DNA of 64,000 nt from an uncultured Candidatus Melainabacteria bacterium (GCA_934700385.1 CAKUXO010000009.1:1-64000); one strand, 5' to 3'. Numbered from the stretch's first letter, positions 8,452-18,394 are shown. The notes: generated by a model from the sequence alone, not told the origin. Made by a program: numbers and translations.

Positions 8452-10983
8452 ATGAGAGTACACGAACTGGCAAAAGAACTTAACATTACATCTAAAGAAT
8501 TAATTGAAAAAGCAAACGAACAACTTGGGCTTTCTTTAAAGTCACATAGTTCAACCGTTAGCGATTCTCAAATTGATAAAATTAAAGGTCTTTATACTCA
8601 TAAAAAACCATCAGGCGCAAAGCCAAAGGCTTTTGTTGTTAAAAAGCAAAAAGCAGCTGAAACTCCTGAAGCCCAACAATCTCAAGAGCCTAAAACTCCT
8701 GAAATTAAAACTGTTTCAAGACTTGAAATAGTTAGAAGTGCGCCAAAACCCGTTCATCCTCAAAGAGCTCAAAAACAATTTAAACCAAAAGAAAATCAAA
8801 CTTCTCGACAAAATTCTAAAATTCAAGAAAAAACCGTTGAGCAAAAAACAATTTCAAAACCGGAAGTAAAAGTTGAAAATTCAACCGATAAACTATCAAC
8901 CTTGCCATCTATGACAAGAAAAAACTTTGCTAAACCAAAAGTTGAACCTAAAAACGAAAATCAAAAAGATAAACAAGATAAAAAACCAAAAGAAAAACAA
9001 GAAAAAAGTTTTGGTCCAAACCCAATTAAAAGACACATCATTCCGCAAGATATGTATCAAAATCAATCTCGTGGCGGAAAGAAAAAGAAAAAAGATATTG
9101 ATTATAACAATAAAGCTGAAGAACAAGAAAGAATCAGCTTAGAAAAAACGGTTCAAAATAAACATAAAAAACATACTCAAGAAGTGGCAGCGCAAGAAGA
9201 AGTTACTTCAGTTGTAATTGATAAACCTATGACAGTTGGTGAATTAAGCGATAAAATCAAAAAAACACCTGCTGAAATAATTAAATTTTTAATGCTTGAA
9301 GGCATTATGGTAACTGTTAATGCACCAATTGACACTGAAACTGCTAAAAAAGTTGCTCAAAACTTTGGACTTGAAGTTTTAGATGAAGATATTGAAGCAT
9401 TTATCGCTCAAGAAGAAGAAAAAGAAGATATTAATAAATATCTTGCAAACGCAAAAGAAGAAGATATCATTAAACGTGCGCCTGTTGTTACAGTAATGGG
9501 TCACGTTGACCACGGTAAAACAACTTTATTAGATTCAATCAGAGCCTCAAAACATAAAATTGTTCACACAGAAGTTGGTGGTATTACCCAAAGTATTGGT
9601 GCATATACTGTTTGGCTTGATAAAAGAAAAATTGTTTTCATTGATACCCCTGGGCACGAAGCGTTTACGCAAATGCGTTTACGTGGCGCTCAATCCACTG
9701 ATATCGCTGTTTTAGTTGTAGCAGCTGATGATGGTGTTATGCCTCAAACTGTTGAAAGTATTTCACACGCTAAATCAGCAGGCGTTCCAATTATTGTTGC
9801 AGTAAATAAAATCGACAAACCGGACGCTAACCCAGATAAAGTTCTTCAAGAATTAACTGAACATGGTTTAATTCCTGAAAAATGGGGTGGAGATACAATC
9901 TGTGTACCTGTTTCAGCTCTACAAAAAACAGGTATTGATGACCTACTTGAATATATCTTACTTGTAGCTGATATGCAAGAATTAAAAGCTGTTGAAAAAT
10001 GCCCTGCAACTGGTGTAATCATTGAAGCTAACCTAGATAAAGGTAAGGGTCCTGTTGCAACAATGCTTGTTCAAAATGGAACCCTAAAAGTTGGCGATTC
10101 AATTGTAGCAGGTACTGTTGGTGGTAAAGTTAGAGCTTTGTTAGATGATTCAGGTAAAAGAGTTAGAACAGCCGGTCCATCTACTCCTGTAGAAATTTTA
10201 GGCTTAAATGAAGTTCCACAAGCTGGGGATTTATTTGAAGTTGTTGAAAATGAAAAGAAAATGAAAGCCATTGTTCAAGAAAGAAAACAACAAGAACGTT
10301 CAACTCGTCTTGAAGCGATGACAGCGGCACACGTTCAAAAAGAAGCTCTAGCACAAGATGAAGTTACTAATTTAAATTTAATCATTAAAGCTAACACTAA
10401 TGGTTCAGCTGAAGCGGTTTCACACGCTATTCAAAACGTTAAATCACTTAAAGTTGTACCTAAAATAATCCATGCCGGTGTTGGTGATATCTCTGAAGCC
10501 GATGTTATGCTTGCAAGTGCGTCAAATGCTATTATTCTTGGTTTTACAGTTAAAGAAGACGCAAACGCATTACTTCATGCAAGAAAAGAAGGTGTTAAAA
10601 TTAAAAAATATGATATCATCTATCAAGTTTTAGAAGATATTGAAAAAACGATGTTATCATTATTATCACCTGAAATTGAAGATGTTGAGCTTGGTAAAGC
10701 AGAAGTTAGAGCCGTGTTCACTGTTGGTAAAACAACTAAAATTGCTGGTTGTTATGTTACAGAAGGTCGCATAGTTCGTTCTAAAACGGCTCGCTTATTA
10801 AGAAACGGCGAAGAAATCTTCAAAGGTGAAATTGATCAATTAAAACGCTTCAAAGATGACGTTAAAGAGGTAAAAGAAGGTTTTGAATGTGGTATTTCTT
10901 TTGCTAAATTTAACGACATTCAAGAAGGCGATATAATTGAAGTTTCAACAACAAAAGAAGTTGAACCGCAAACACTTGTTTAA
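8452..10983 (+). CDS. infB: Translation initiation factor IF-2
   Basis: IF-2 is the GTPase that places formyl-Met-tRNA in the P site and promotes subunit joining. The 843-residue protein starts with the IF2_N module (MRVHELAKELNITSKELIEKA), followed by a charged, low-complexity linker rich in Lys, Gln, Glu and Pro, then a second IF2_N-like module (about 255-300). The GTPase domain has G1 GHVDHGKT (350-357), G3 DTPGH (398-402) and G4 NKID (452-455). The C-terminal domains run to the end (ECGISFAKFNDIQEGDIIE). It is followed 14 bases later by rbfA, the classic gene order. Confidence 0.98.
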   Translation: MRVHELAKELNITSKELIEKANEQLGLSLKSHSSTVSDSQIDKIKGLYTHKKPSGAKPKAFVVKKQKAAETPEAQQSQEPKTPEIKTVSRLEIVRSAPKPVHPQRAQKQFKPKENQTSRQNSKIQEKTVEQKTISKPEVKVENSTDKLSTLPSMTRKNFAKPKVEPKNENQKDKQDKKPKEKQEKSFGPNPIKRHIIPQDMYQNQSRGGKKKKKDIDYNNKAEEQERISLEKTVQNKHKKHTQEVAAQEEVTSVVIDKPMTVGELSDKIKKTPAEIIKFLMLEGIMVTVNAPIDTETAKKVAQNFGLEVLDEDIEAFIAQEEEKEDINKYLANAKEEDIIKRAPVVTVMGHVDHGKTTLLDSIRASKHKIVHTEVGGITQSIGAYTVWLDKRKIVFIDTPGHEAFTQMRLRGAQSTDIAVLVVAADDGVMPQTVESISHAKSAGVPIIVAVNKIDKPDANPDKVLQELTEHGLIPEKWGGDTICVPVSALQKTGIDDLLEYILLVADMQELKAVEKCPATGVIIEANLDKGKGPVATMLVQNGTLKVGDSIVAGTVGGKVRALLDDSGKRVRTAGPSTPVEILGLNEVPQAGDLFEVVENEKKMKAIVQERKQQERSTRLEAMTAAHVQKEALAQDEVTNLNLIIKANTNGSAEAVSHAIQNVKSLKVVPKIIHAGVGDISEADVMLASASNAIILGFTVKEDANALLHARKEGVKIKKYDIIYQVLEDIEKTMLSLLSPEIEDVELGKAEVRAVFTVGKTTKIAGCYVTEGRIVRSKTARLLRNGEEIFKGEIDQLKRFKDDVKEVKEGFECGISFAKFNDIQEGDIIEVSTTKEVEPQTLV

Positions 10984-10997
10984 TTTAGGAGAAATTA

Positions 10998-11348
10998 ATG
11001 TCACTTAGAAATCAAAAAGTAAGAAAAGCATTAATGAGAGAAATTTCTGATATTATTTTCAGAGAAATTCGTGACCCTCAAATTTGTGGCATGGTTTCAA
11101 TTACTGATGTTGATGTTTCTTCTGATAATACGGCAGCTCGTGTATTTTATAGCGTTTATGGCTCTGATGAAATTAAAAAGAAAACTTCATTAGCGCTAGA
11201 GCGCCATGTTCCTCAAATTCGCCATGAAATTGGTAAAAGAATTAGATTAAGAAAAACTCCGTCTTTATTATTTATTTTAGATGATTCACTTGAACATGGT
11301 GCTAAAATGACTGAATTAATTAATAAAATAGAACGTGGCGAGCTTTAA
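10998..11348 (+). CDS. rbfA: 30S ribosome-binding factor A
   Basis: RbfA binds 30S precursors during late maturation and cold adaptation. The 116-residue protein has the family start (RNQKVRKALMREISDIIFREIRDP motif, core VRKALMREIS) and the RKTPSLLFILDDSLEHGAKMTELI C-terminal pattern (core LLFILDDSLEHG). AGGAG is eight bases before the ATG. The stop overlaps the truB start (TAATG), so infB, rbfA and truB are a coupled operon. Confidence 0.97.
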   Translation: MSLRNQKVRKALMREISDIIFREIRDPQICGMVSITDVDVSSDNTAARVFYSVYGSDEIKKKTSLALERHVPQIRHEIGKRIRLRKTPSLLFILDDSLEHGAKMTELINKIERGEL

Positions 11349-12196
11349 TGTATTTTTTAAATATTAATAAGCCAAAAGGAATTACATCTTTTGATGTAAT
11401 TAGAATTTTAAGAAAAAAGCTTAAAATCAAGCAAATTGGTCATTCAGGAACTCTTGACCCTTTAGCATCTGGTGTAATTCAAGTGGGAGTTGGCGCTTGT
11501 ACTAAACTTTTAGATTATCTTGACTCTGATAAAGAATATGTTGCAAGTCTTAAATTTGGCTTTGTAACTGATACTTTTGATGATGAGGGCGAAAAAATTT
11601 TTGTTAAAAAGCCTGAATTTAATAAAAATGACTTAATTCAAGTTTTAAATTCTTTTTTAGGTAAAACAAAACAAATCCCCCCTAAATATTCGGCTATTAA
11701 GCAAAATGGAATGAAACTTTGTGATTTAGTAAGGCAAAATAGGGCTTCTGAAATTAAAGAATTTGAAAGAGATATTGAAATATATTCAATTGAACTTTTA
11801 GAATTTAACGGTTTTGATGAAGTAAAAATCAAAGTTAATTGTAAAAAAGGAACTTATATCCGCTCTTTAGCTAATGATATCGGGCAAAAACTTTCTTGTG
11901 GAGCTTATTTAACTGATTTAAAAAGAACAAAAGCAGGAAACTTTAAAATAGAAAATTCAGATGACTTATCAAAAGATGATTTTAATGAAATTAACCCGAT
12001 TAATGTATTAAATTTTGATAAAAAAGAACTGAACGAACAAGAATATAAACTTATTTCAAACGGTAATTTTATAAAACAAGATAGAAATTTTAAAACAGAT
12101 TTTATTTTGTTAACTAAAAATAACAAACTTGTTTCAATTGCGATTTTATCAGATAATTTAATTAAGCCTAAAAAATTTTTTAAGGAGGAAGTATAA
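11348..12196 (+). CDS. truB: tRNA pseudouridine(55) synthase
   Basis: TruB makes pseudouridine 55 in the T-loop of tRNAs. The 282-residue protein shows the core motif GHSGTLDPLASGV (residues about 35-47), which holds the catalytic Asp, and the later KKGTYIRSLANDIG motif. The start overlaps the rbfA stop and the end overlaps the next start (TAATG), so it is in the middle of a tightly coupled operon. The C-terminal domain is short and AT-rich in sequence. Confidence 0.97.
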   Translation: MYFLNINKPKGITSFDVIRILRKKLKIKQIGHSGTLDPLASGVIQVGVGACTKLLDYLDSDKEYVASLKFGFVTDTFDDEGEKIFVKKPEFNKNDLIQVLNSFLGKTKQIPPKYSAIKQNGMKLCDLVRQNRASEIKEFERDIEIYSIELLEFNGFDEVKIKVNCKKGTYIRSLANDIGQKLSCGAYLTDLKRTKAGNFKIENSDDLSKDDFNEINPINVLNFDKKELNEQEYKLISNGNFIKQDRNFKTDFILLTKNNKLVSIAILSDNLIKPKKFFKEEV

Positions 12197-12864
12197 TGAA
12201 CGCATTTATAAAAACTTTTTTTATCTGCTTAATTTTAACCCTTGGCTTCTTGTTTTATCAATTTTTATCAGGTGAAAGCTATGATAACAATCTTCACATA
12301 GCTAAAGACAATCCTCTTTTTAATTCAATCAATATGAATAAATATTCTTCAAATAAAGAAGATAATTCTAATTATGGCATTTTAGAAAAAGAAAATATTG
12401 TTGATGAAGCGCAAAATAAACCCTCTGAAATAGAAAAAGCACAAAGTCAACCGATTGAAAAGAAACCGCAAATTGAAAAATATACATATACTTGTTATTT
12501 CTTCTCTCAAAATGGCGATTTAGTGCCCTTAAAACGTGAATTAGTTGCAAAACCAACCCTTGAAAACACACTTAATCTTCTTTTAAAAGGTCCATTGATT
12601 TCTGAAACAAAAAAAGGTTATTATTCTGAAATTCCGCCTAATGTTGATTTAATCAATGTTAAAAGACAAGAAAAATCAATTATCATTAATTTATCTTCTA
12701 ATTTTGGAAATGGTGGCGGTTCTCAAAGTGTTGAAAATCGTGTTAAGCAGCTTTCTAAAACCGCAAAAGCGTTCGCTTCTGGTAAAAATATCTATCTTTA
12801 TGTAGATGGTCATGAAGTTGAATATTTAGGTGGAGATGGGGTTTATATCAAACAACCGCTATAA
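12196..12864 (+). CDS. GerMN domain protein, membrane-anchored
   Basis: The 222-residue protein has an N-terminal membrane helix (FIKTFFICLILTLGFLFYQF), a polar linker, and a C-terminal GerMN-type domain from about residue 95: the TLENTLNLLLKGP segment, the PPNVDLINVKRQEKSIIINLS strand region and the ending YVDGHEVEYLGGDG. GerMN domains occur in spore germination proteins and in many envelope lipoproteins of non-sporulating bacteria, where the role is unknown. It is coupled to truB by TAATG overlap with an AAGGAGGAAGT Shine-Dalgarno, and runs six bases into the end of the opposite-strand gene. Confidence 0.82.
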   Translation: MNAFIKTFFICLILTLGFLFYQFLSGESYDNNLHIAKDNPLFNSINMNKYSSNKEDNSNYGILEKENIVDEAQNKPSEIEKAQSQPIEKKPQIEKYTYTCYFFSQNGDLVPLKRELVAKPTLENTLNLLLKGPLISETKKGYYSEIPPNVDLINVKRQEKSIIINLSSNFGNGGGSQSVENRVKQLSKTAKAFASGKNIYLYVDGHEVEYLGGDGVYIKQPL

Positions 12865-13626
12865 ACAAATTAATTTATTATTATTTTCAAAATAAATATT
12901 TCTATTGTTTGAAATTAAACTGTTAAAAATTGAAAAATTGGATGAATTTTTTGCGCTCAAAATGATTTTATTTTTACATTTTTGATAAAAATAAAATTCT
13001 TCATATTCATTATCTAACTTTAAAATCTCAAAATCAATTTCGCTTTTAATTTCTTCAGCATTAATATTTTTAGAAAAAATATATATTTTTGGTTGTTTTA
13101 AATATTTATTTAACCTTTTTGTAGCGTTTAAAATAAAATCTTTATTAATTAAATTATTTTCAACATCAATTGAATTAATGTATAGCCCAATTGATGTTGA
13201 ATTATTTATGTTTTCTAAAATATCATAATTTTTAACAAAACTAAGCTCAATAAAATTAAGCTTTTTAGTTAATTCTTTAGATAGATATTTTCTATCTTTA
13301 AAATCGATATAAGGTTCTTCAAGATAAATATTTTTATTTTTAATTTTTAAAATTTTATCTAAATTCAGCGTATTTTTAAACTTTTTAATTTTAAACATAT
13401 TTTCATTTTTAAAATCATTAAATTTTTTAATAGAAATATAATTAAAATCAATGTCAAAAAATTTTAATTTATCGTCTAAATTTTTTCTAAAACTAGGGTC
13501 ATTAATTAAAAAACACTTAGAATTTGAATTTTTTTCAATTATTTCTTTAATTAAATAAGAATTTAAAAAGCCAACAAGGCTTTCGTTTGGAGAAATTAAA
13601 ACTATCGAATTATTTTGTTTGAACAT
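12859..13626 (-). CDS. Divergent GT11-like (fucosyltransferase-type) protein lacking the HxRRxD motif
   Basis: The 255-residue, very Asn/Lys/Ile-rich protein resembles family GT11 glycosyltransferases in order: an N-terminal segment in place of the GGLGNQ region followed by IIEKNSNSKCFLIND; SIGLYINSID (145-154) where GT11 has the HIRRGD donor motif; LKQPKIYIFSKNI (176-188) like the conserved PKFYIFSDD; and YQKCKNKIILSAKNSSNFSIFN (core CKNKIILSAKNSSNFS) like CKHNIIANSTFSWW. The Arg-Arg-Gly-Asp residues are missing, so activity is doubtful. It could be a degenerate or repurposed enzyme. No sugar-metabolism neighbour is present. Confidence 0.5.
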   Translation of the reverse strand: MFKQNNSIVLISPNESLVGFLNSYLIKEIIEKNSNSKCFLINDPSFRKNLDDKLKFFDIDFNYISIKKFNDFKNENMFKIKKFKNTLNLDKILKIKNKNIYLEEPYIDFKDRKYLSKELTKKLNFIELSFVKNYDILENINNSTSIGLYINSIDVENNLINKDFILNATKRLNKYLKQPKIYIFSKNINAEEIKSEIDFEILKLDNEYEEFYFYQKCKNKIILSAKNSSNFSIFNSLISNNRNIYFENNNKLICL

Positions 13627-13710
13627 ATTTATAAAAATTAACCAAATGTATGATTTTATTTTAATATATCATAAATATACTTTATATAACAATTGAAAAA
13701 GGTTATAAAA

Positions 13711-14271
13711 ATGAGAAAATTACTGTCTTTTTTATCTATATTATTTTTTGGAGTTTTAACAAGTGCTTGTGTAAACACTTTTGCAGTTAATGAACTTAAT
13801 CAAATTGCTCTTGAATATCTAAAAAATGGCGACCCATATTCAGCTATTTCAAGGCTTGAATCTTCAATTGATTTAGATGATAGTAAATATGAATCTCGCT
13901 ATAATCTTGCTGTTGCATATTTAAGAACAAATCAATGTGAAAAAGCACTTGAAAACGCAAAAGTTGCTGATAGCTTAATTAAAGATGAACCAGCCGTTAA
14001 ATATACTCTTGGAGTTGCTTATACTTGTGTTGCTGATGAACTTTATGAAAAGAAAAATAGTGACGGCGAAATTGAAAAAAAAGAATATCCAGACCCAACT
14101 TTAGCTTTAGATATTGCTAAAAAATATGTTAATTATCTTGAAGAAGGAAATAAAAGTCTTGATGTTTATACAAAATTAATGCCAAATGCTCAAGATATTC
14201 CCGATGTTTTAAATATGATTAGTCAAAATAATGAAAGAATTCAATCTAAAAAGGCTGAATTTTCAATTTAA
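13711..14271 (+). CDS. TPR lipoprotein
   Basis: The 186-residue protein has a lipoprotein signal peptide with lipobox LTSAC (Cys20), then TPR-like helices (for example DPYSAISRLESSIDLDDSKY, core YSAISRLESSI, and YESRYNLAVAYLRTNQCEKAL, core YNLAVAYLR). It is probably anchored in a membrane facing the periplasm. The ATG at 13711 is preferred over an upstream TTG (13693) because AAAAGG lies about eight bases before it and the signal peptide then starts correctly. The next gene, lgt, encodes the enzyme that lipidates such proteins and starts two bases after the stop. Confidence 0.85.
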   Translation: MRKLLSFLSILFFGVLTSACVNTFAVNELNQIALEYLKNGDPYSAISRLESSIDLDDSKYESRYNLAVAYLRTNQCEKALENAKVADSLIKDEPAVKYTLGVAYTCVADELYEKKNSDGEIEKKEYPDPTLALDIAKKYVNYLEEGNKSLDVYTKLMPNAQDIPDVLNMISQNNERIQSKKAEFSI

Positions 14272-14273
14272 AA

Positions 14274-15071
14274 ATGAATATTGTTTTAATTTCACCTAAA
14301 ACTTCAATTGCTTTTTATATTTTCAATTACCCAATTAAATTTTATGGTTTAATTATGGCACTATCAATGCTTTTTGCGGCAATTGTTGGCTATAATTTAA
14401 TTAAAAAATATTTTAACAATTTAAAAGCACAAAATTTTTTAGATTTAATCCCCTTTACAATTCTTTTTTCTATAATTGGCGCAAGGATTTTTTATGTTCT
14501 TGGAGATTTTAAGTTTTATTTAAACAACTTAGATGAAATAATTAAAATTAACCATGGTGGTTTATCTATTTTTGGGGGAATAATCTTTGGTTTAATATTT
14601 CTTTTAATTTATTCAAAACATAAAAAAGAAAACGCATTTTATTATCTTGATATATTTTCTTGCGTTTTACCTTTGGCGCAAAGTCTTGGAAGATGGGGAA
14701 ATTTCTTTAATCAAGAAGCGTTTGGTGCGCCCACAAATGGATTTTTAAAACTCTACATTGATTATTTTCATAGACCTATTGGCTATCAAAATTTTGAATT
14801 TTTTCACCCGACTTTTTTATATGAAAGCGTTTTAGATTTTATTTTATTCATTTTTTTATTTTGGTTTTATAAAAAAAATAACAAAAATTTTGGTTTAACT
14901 TTTTGCCTATATTTAATTTTTTATTCTTTAATTAGACTATTTGTTGAAAATATTAGAATTGACAGCGTTTTAAGTCTAAATTCTTTTCATATTGCAAGTT
15001 TAATCAGTGTTATTTTATTTTTTGTTGGCTTAATTACATTATTTATTTTAAAAAGAAAAAAGGACAGATAA
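14274..15071 (+). CDS. lgt: Phosphatidylglycerol-prolipoprotein diacylglyceryl transferase
   Basis: Lgt adds diacylglycerol from phosphatidylglycerol to the lipobox cysteine of prolipoproteins in the inner membrane. The 265-residue protein has about seven hydrophobic segments and the family signatures GARIFYVLGDF (about residue 65), HGGLSIFGG (about 90-98) and GRWGNFFNQEAFG (about 138-150). A late helix pair contains RLFVENIR. It follows the TPR lipoprotein gene closely, and its stop codon lies in the ascending arm of a terminator hairpin. Confidence 0.96.
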   Translation: MNIVLISPKTSIAFYIFNYPIKFYGLIMALSMLFAAIVGYNLIKKYFNNLKAQNFLDLIPFTILFSIIGARIFYVLGDFKFYLNNLDEIIKINHGGLSIFGGIIFGLIFLLIYSKHKKENAFYYLDIFSCVLPLAQSLGRWGNFFNQEAFGAPTNGFLKLYIDYFHRPIGYQNFEFFHPTFLYESVLDFILFIFLFWFYKKNNKNFGLTFCLYLIFYSLIRLFVENIRIDSVLSLNSFHIASLISVILFFVGLITLFILKRKKDR

Positions 15072-15085
15072 AATCTGCCCTTTTT
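15057..15085 (+). terminator. Rho-independent terminator of the lgt operon
   Basis: AAAAAGG-A-CAGA pairs with TCTG-C-CCTTTTT around a five-base loop that contains the lgt stop codon; the T-rich end follows. One A-C mismatch lies in the stem. Confidence 0.75.
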
Positions 15086-15106
15086 AATAATAATATTTTA
15101 TATGAC

Positions 15107-16645
15107 TTATTTAATTGCCAATGCTTTTATCATTGATTTTCCTGTCATTTCAGCAGGTTTTTCAATTCCCATAATATCAAGAATTGAAGGTGCGATATCA
15201 CATAATGCACCATTATTATTTAATTCATAATGGTCTTTTGAAACAATGATAAATGGAACAGGGTTAGTTGTGTGCGCTGTTTGAGGTGCGTGTGTTTGTT
15301 CATTATACATCCATTCAGCGTTGCCGTGGTCAGCTGTGATAATCATTGTAATATCATTATCTAAAGCCTTTTTAGCAATTTTTCCAACACATTCATCAAC
15401 TGCTTCACAAGCCTTAACTGCTGCTTCCATAACCCCTGTATGACCTACCATATCAGGGTTTGCAAAGTTAACTAAAATAAAACCATATTCAGGATTATCT
15501 ATTGCTTTTAAAACATTATCGCAAACTTCATAAGCGCTCATTTCAGGTTTTAAATCGTAAGTTGCAACCTTTGGAGAATTAACTAAAGCTCTTGTTTCAA
15601 GTTTACTTTCTTTTTCAACTCCGCCATTAAAGAAGAAAGTAATATGAGCATATTTTTCAGTTTCAGCTGTTCTAAATTGTTTAACGTTGTTGTTATCTAA
15701 AACATCCCCTAAAATATTAACTAAAGTTTGAGGTTTAAATGCAACAGGTACATCAAGAGTTTCATCATATTGAGTCATACAAACATAATATAGATTATTA
15801 ATTACTTTTTTACGATTGAAACCATCAAAGTTTTTATCAGTGAATGCTCTAGTGATTTCACGAGCTCTATCAGGTCTATAGTTAAAAAAGATAATTGCAT
15901 CGTTATCATCAATTCTTTCATTTGAAATAGCAGTTGGTTCAACAAATTCATCTGTTACATCATTTTTATAAGAATTTTCAATTGCAGCTTTTGAATTTTC
16001 TTCTTTAATACCTTCACCTAAAGTTAAGCAATTATAGGCTTTTTCAACTCTTTCCCATCTTTTATCTCTATCCATAGCCCAATATCTTCCAATTATTGAA
16101 GCAATTTTAGGAAGATTGTTAGCTTTTAAAACTTCTTCTGTTTGAGCTAAGAATTTATCAGCTGATTTTGGAGGAGTGTCACGACCATCTAAAAATGCAT
16201 GAACATAAACATCTTTAACATCATTTTTTGCCATCATTTCAAGTAAAGCGTTTAAATGTTTCATTGAGCTATGAACACCGCCGGTTGATAAAAGCCCGTA
16301 GATGTGCATTTTAGAATTGTTTTTCTTAACATGATTAATTGCATTTAAAAATTCTTCATTTTTAAAGAATTCACCTTCATCAATAGATTTATTAATTCTA
16401 GTTAATTCTTGATATACAATTCTTCCTGCGCCAATGTTTAAGTGACCTACTTCAGAGTTACCCATTTGACCTTCAGGTAAACCAACAGATAAGCCATCAG
16501 CATGGATAGTTGTTGACATATCTGAAGCAAAATATTTATCGAAATTAGGGGTTTTAGCGCTAAAAACAGCATTACTTTTAGTGTCTTTAGAAATTCCCCA
16601 ACCATCTAATATACAAAGAAGTGTTCTTTTTTTAGTATTTGACAT
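15107..16645 (-). CDS. gpmI: 2,3-bisphosphoglycerate-independent phosphoglycerate mutase
   Basis: This glycolytic enzyme interconverts 3- and 2-phosphoglycerate without 2,3-BPG, using two manganese ions. The 512-residue length is usual. Asp14 of LDGWG and the phosphorylated serine Ser64 of MGNSEVGHLN are present, as are HAFLDGRDTPP and the C-terminal metal site ITADHGNAEWM. GAGGT lies upstream of the ATG. It stands alone, convergent with lgt and divergent from nadB. Confidence 0.98.
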   Translation of the reverse strand: MSNTKKRTLLCILDGWGISKDTKSNAVFSAKTPNFDKYFASDMSTTIHADGLSVGLPEGQMGNSEVGHLNIGAGRIVYQELTRINKSIDEGEFFKNEEFLNAINHVKKNNSKMHIYGLLSTGGVHSSMKHLNALLEMMAKNDVKDVYVHAFLDGRDTPPKSADKFLAQTEEVLKANNLPKIASIIGRYWAMDRDKRWERVEKAYNCLTLGEGIKEENSKAAIENSYKNDVTDEFVEPTAISNERIDDNDAIIFFNYRPDRAREITRAFTDKNFDGFNRKKVINNLYYVCMTQYDETLDVPVAFKPQTLVNILGDVLDNNNVKQFRTAETEKYAHITFFFNGGVEKESKLETRALVNSPKVATYDLKPEMSAYEVCDNVLKAIDNPEYGFILVNFANPDMVGHTGVMEAAVKACEAVDECVGKIAKKALDNDITMIITADHGNAEWMYNEQTHAPQTAHTTNPVPFIIVSKDHYELNNNGALCDIAPSILDIMGIEKPAEMTGKSMIKALAIK

Positions 16646-16765
16646 AAAGTTACCTCGTTTTTTAATATTTACAAGGATATTTTACCATATAAAAAAATTA
16701 ATAAAATTTAAGTTTTATTTATTAAAAATTTTGTTTATACTATTATTAACTAAAAGGAAAAAATA

Positions 16766-18394
16766 ATGAAATATTCAAAATATAGCGTTGTGATAATAGG
16801 AAGCGGCATAAGTGGTTTGTTTTTAGCAAACAAACTTGCTCAAAAAAATAATTTATCAGATGGCGTTTTAATTATTACAAAAGAAGAATTGTTTTCTGGT
16901 TCATCATCTTTAGCTCAAGGCGGAATTGTTTCAGTTATTCCTGAAATTAACCCTAAAGATTCAATTGAATCTCATATAAACGATACAATTAAAGCAGGTT
17001 GCGGTTTAAATAACTTAAATACAGTTAAAATGGTGTCAGAAGCCTCATCTCAAATTGCCCAAGATTTAATTCATTTTGGTGTTAAATTTGATTTAAATGA
17101 TAAAAACATGCTTAATTTTACCCTTGAGGGCGCTCATAGCTGCCCAAGAATTCTTCACGCTGATGGAGATTCAACAGGTAGAATAATTGAAAAAACCCTT
17201 TGTAACTCTCTTGAAAGCGCTCAAAATGTTGAATTATATTCTGATACAATGGCATTAGAAATTCTTGTTGATAAAAATGAAGTTGCAAGAGGTTTAATTG
17301 CATATCACACTAAAACAAATGAATATGAAGCAATTTATACTAATAACATCGTTATTGCAACTGGTGGCATTGGTCAAATTTATAAAAATACAACTAACCC
17401 AACTGTTTCCACTGGTGACGGTATAGCTCTAGCATATAAAGCAGGAGCAGAAGTTGAAAATATGGAATTTGTACAATTCCATCCAACTGCGCTATATGTA
17501 CAAAACAAGGAAACAATGCCCCTTGTTTCAGAATCTGTTAGAGGAGAGGGCGCTAAGTTAATCGATTTAAATGGGGATTATTTTGCAAAGAATTATCACC
17601 ATAGCGCCGATTTAGCCCCTAGAGATGTCGTTTCAAGAGCAATTATTTCACAATTAAAATTAACAGATACAACTTATGTTAATCTTGATATTTCTCAAAT
17701 GGGAATTGAAAAATTTAAAAAACGTTTTCCAACAATTACCTCACTTTGTGAAGAAAATAACGTTGATATTTCAAATGGTTTAATTCCTGTTGCGCCTGCT
17801 CAACACTACTTTATGGGCGGAATTAAAACAGATTTAGACACAAAAACCAACATTAAAAATCTTTATGCCATTGGTGAATGTGCTTCAACAGGGCTTCATG
17901 GCGCAAATAGATTAGCTTCTAATTCATTATTAGAATGTGCTGTTTTTGCAGATAAATTATCTGAAATTTTATCTTCAAATGCCCCTGAGCCACCTAAAAA
18001 ATTTGACGGCAAAATTAAGTCAACAATTGATAAATATTCTTATGAAGATAATCAAATTAGCGACGACCTTGATGATTTTCTTTTGAAAATGAGAAAAGAT
18101 TTAAAGTCAATTATGACTAAATATGTTGGTATTTCAAGAACTAAAACCGGTTTAAAAGAAGCAATTGAAGCGCTTAACCAGCTTGAATTAGAATTAAATC
18201 AATCTAACTCAACTCCATCAAGATTAAAATATGAACTTGAAAATTCAATTTGTGTTGCAAAATTAATCACTTCTGCTGCGCTTAATAGAAATAACTCAAT
18301 AGGCGCACACTATAGAGCCGATTTCCCACACAAAGCAATTGAAATGAATAAAATTAAGGATAATAACGAAAATGCAGAACTTTTGGCTAGATAA
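16766..18394 (+). CDS. nadB: L-aspartate oxidase
   Basis: NadB is the FAD enzyme that oxidises L-aspartate to iminoaspartate in NAD synthesis. The 542-residue protein begins with the dinucleotide fold VVIIGSGISGLFLA, followed by SSLAQGGI and, near the middle, the flavin and substrate motifs ENMEFVQFHPTALY and ESVRGEGAKL; GLHGANRLASNSLLECAVF is near residue 370-390. The Shine-Dalgarno is AAAGGA. The 3' end overlaps nadC by 23 bases. No nadA is in the window. Confidence 0.97.
   Translation: MKYSKYSVVIIGSGISGLFLANKLAQKNNLSDGVLIITKEELFSGSSSLAQGGIVSVIPEINPKDSIESHINDTIKAGCGLNNLNTVKMVSEASSQIAQDLIHFGVKFDLNDKNMLNFTLEGAHSCPRILHADGDSTGRIIEKTLCNSLESAQNVELYSDTMALEILVDKNEVARGLIAYHTKTNEYEAIYTNNIVIATGGIGQIYKNTTNPTVSTGDGIALAYKAGAEVENMEFVQFHPTALYVQNKETMPLVSESVRGEGAKLIDLNGDYFAKNYHHSADLAPRDVVSRAIISQLKLTDTTYVNLDISQMGIEKFKKRFPTITSLCEENNVDISNGLIPVAPAQHYFMGGIKTDLDTKTNIKNLYAIGECASTGLHGANRLASNSLLECAVFADKLSEILSSNAPEPPKKFDGKIKSTIDKYSYEDNQISDDLDDFLLKMRKDLKSIMTKYVGISRTKTGLKEAIEALNQLELELNQSNSTPSRLKYELENSICVAKLITSAALNRNNSIGAHYRADFPHKAIEMNKIKDNNENAELLAR

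Noticed and set aside
8896..9142. Open frames on both strands inside the infB linker
   Set aside because: They are products of the low-complexity Lys-rich codons of infB; no Shine-Dalgarno and no sensible protein.
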